From the NCBI GenBank assembly GCA_964648365.1, contig CAZYLK010000286.1:1-5033 (forward strand): DNA of 5,033 nt. The letters are read 5' to 3'. The notes beneath the pieces are model-generated. The model had not been told where the DNA came from. It saw only the letters and a list, made by a program, of their open reading frames with translations, and did not search any database. Below, piece after piece: positions 4,992 through 5,033 of this stretch. The DNA comes from SURF-32 sp964648365 (GTDB taxonomy: Bacteria; Planctomycetota; Phycisphaerae; UBA1845). Position numbers and translations under genes: made by a program. How positions within the stretch are numbered: the stretch's first letter is position 1; the number at the start of each line of letters is the position of its first letter.

Positions 4992-5012
4992 CGGAGGTCA
5001 CGTGAACCTCCG
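4992..5012. other. Palindrome with Shine-Dalgarno-like sequence on both strands
   Basis: CGGAGGT (4992-4998) and ACCTCCG (5006-5012) are perfect complements around CACGTGA. T7 precedes it (4985-4991) on the plus strand. Each strand reads GGAGG followed 4-5 nt later by GTG, but the plus-strand frame ends after 6 codons and the minus-strand frame (5001 to 4687) encodes an unconvincing protein. It is not an intrinsic terminator for either strand, because the U-run would be upstream of the hairpin on plus and an A-run follows it on minus. Confidence 0.4.
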
Positions 5013-5033
5013 GCGCAATTGACTCGTATTCAC

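Larger units (their letters stand above)
4284..5033. other. Long non-coding-looking region after the regulator
   Basis: In these 750 bases several frames stay open for 60-110 codons, but none has a recognisable family and most translate to Arg/Pro/Ser-rich sequence typical of GC-rich shadows. Contents: a hairpin at 4331-4354, foldable element A at 4401-4496, an AT-rich island at 4537-4570 (with T5 and T6 runs and AGACA/TGTCT flanks), a good sigma70-like promoter at 4650-4678, foldable element B at about 4685-4815, a stretch at 4816-4984 in which I see nothing specific, and a palindrome at 4992-5012. Confidence 0.55.

Noticed and set aside
4687..5001. Minus-strand open frame with GGAGG before GTG at 5001
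   Set aside because: The RBS is good, but it lies inside a palindrome and the protein is low-complexity Arg/Pro/Ser/Gly with no domain, and it runs against the promoter at 4650-4678.
4693..5022. Plus-strand frame open for about 110 codons after the 4650-4678 promoter
   Set aside because: It has no ATG or GTG near its beginning and no RBS; the only early usable start is TTG at 4834. The sequence is not recognisable as a protein family.
1..5033. CRISPR arrays, insertion sequences, transposase remnants or phage genes
   Set aside because: No regularly spaced repeats, transposase motifs or terminal inverted repeats with target duplications were seen.

Overview
The window is GC-rich and gene-sparse. 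It looks like a chromosomal segment of an environmental bacterium, most plausibly a member of the Planctomycetota or a similar GC-rich lineage. This is inferred from a secreted HHIP-like sugar dehydrogenase, a secreted LamG-type (concanavalin A-like) protein, a TruB gene outside the usual infB-rbfA cluster, and long intergenic leaders. No sequence here fixes the taxon. Four protein genes can be supported; most other open frames are shadows of these or lack coding features.

Layout: (1) Positions 1-1048, minus strand: N-terminal 349 residues of a secreted PQQ-type glucose/sorbosone dehydrogenase family beta-propeller, running off the left edge, with a good RBS, a leader hairpin and a sigma70-like promoter. 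(2) Positions 1049-1579: long divergent intergenic region. (3) Positions 1580-2320, plus strand: truB, tRNA pseudouridine-55 synthase, starting at TTG. (4) Positions 2321-2417: short convergent gap holding a 17-bp GC-rich hairpin, probably a bidirectional transcription stop. (5) Positions 2418-3272, minus strand: secreted protein with a LamG-like fold and a lysine/cysteine-rich tail, preceded by a strong RBS and a long, structured leader. (6) Positions 3741-4283, plus strand: GbsR/MarR-type regulator with an imperfect palindrome upstream that could be its own operator. (7) Positions 4284-5033: 750 bases without a convincing protein gene. They contain a good sigma70-like promoter and two RNA-like foldable elements that share two sequence blocks at identical spacing.

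The genes do not form an operon: each is monocistronic and neighbours alternate in orientation. The two minus-strand proteins are both predicted to be exported. TruB is housekeeping tRNA modification, and the regulator could control itself or genes outside the window. The best candidate for something undescribed is the pair of structured elements at 4401-4496 and about 4685-4815. Second is the structured leader of the cysteine-rich secreted protein.
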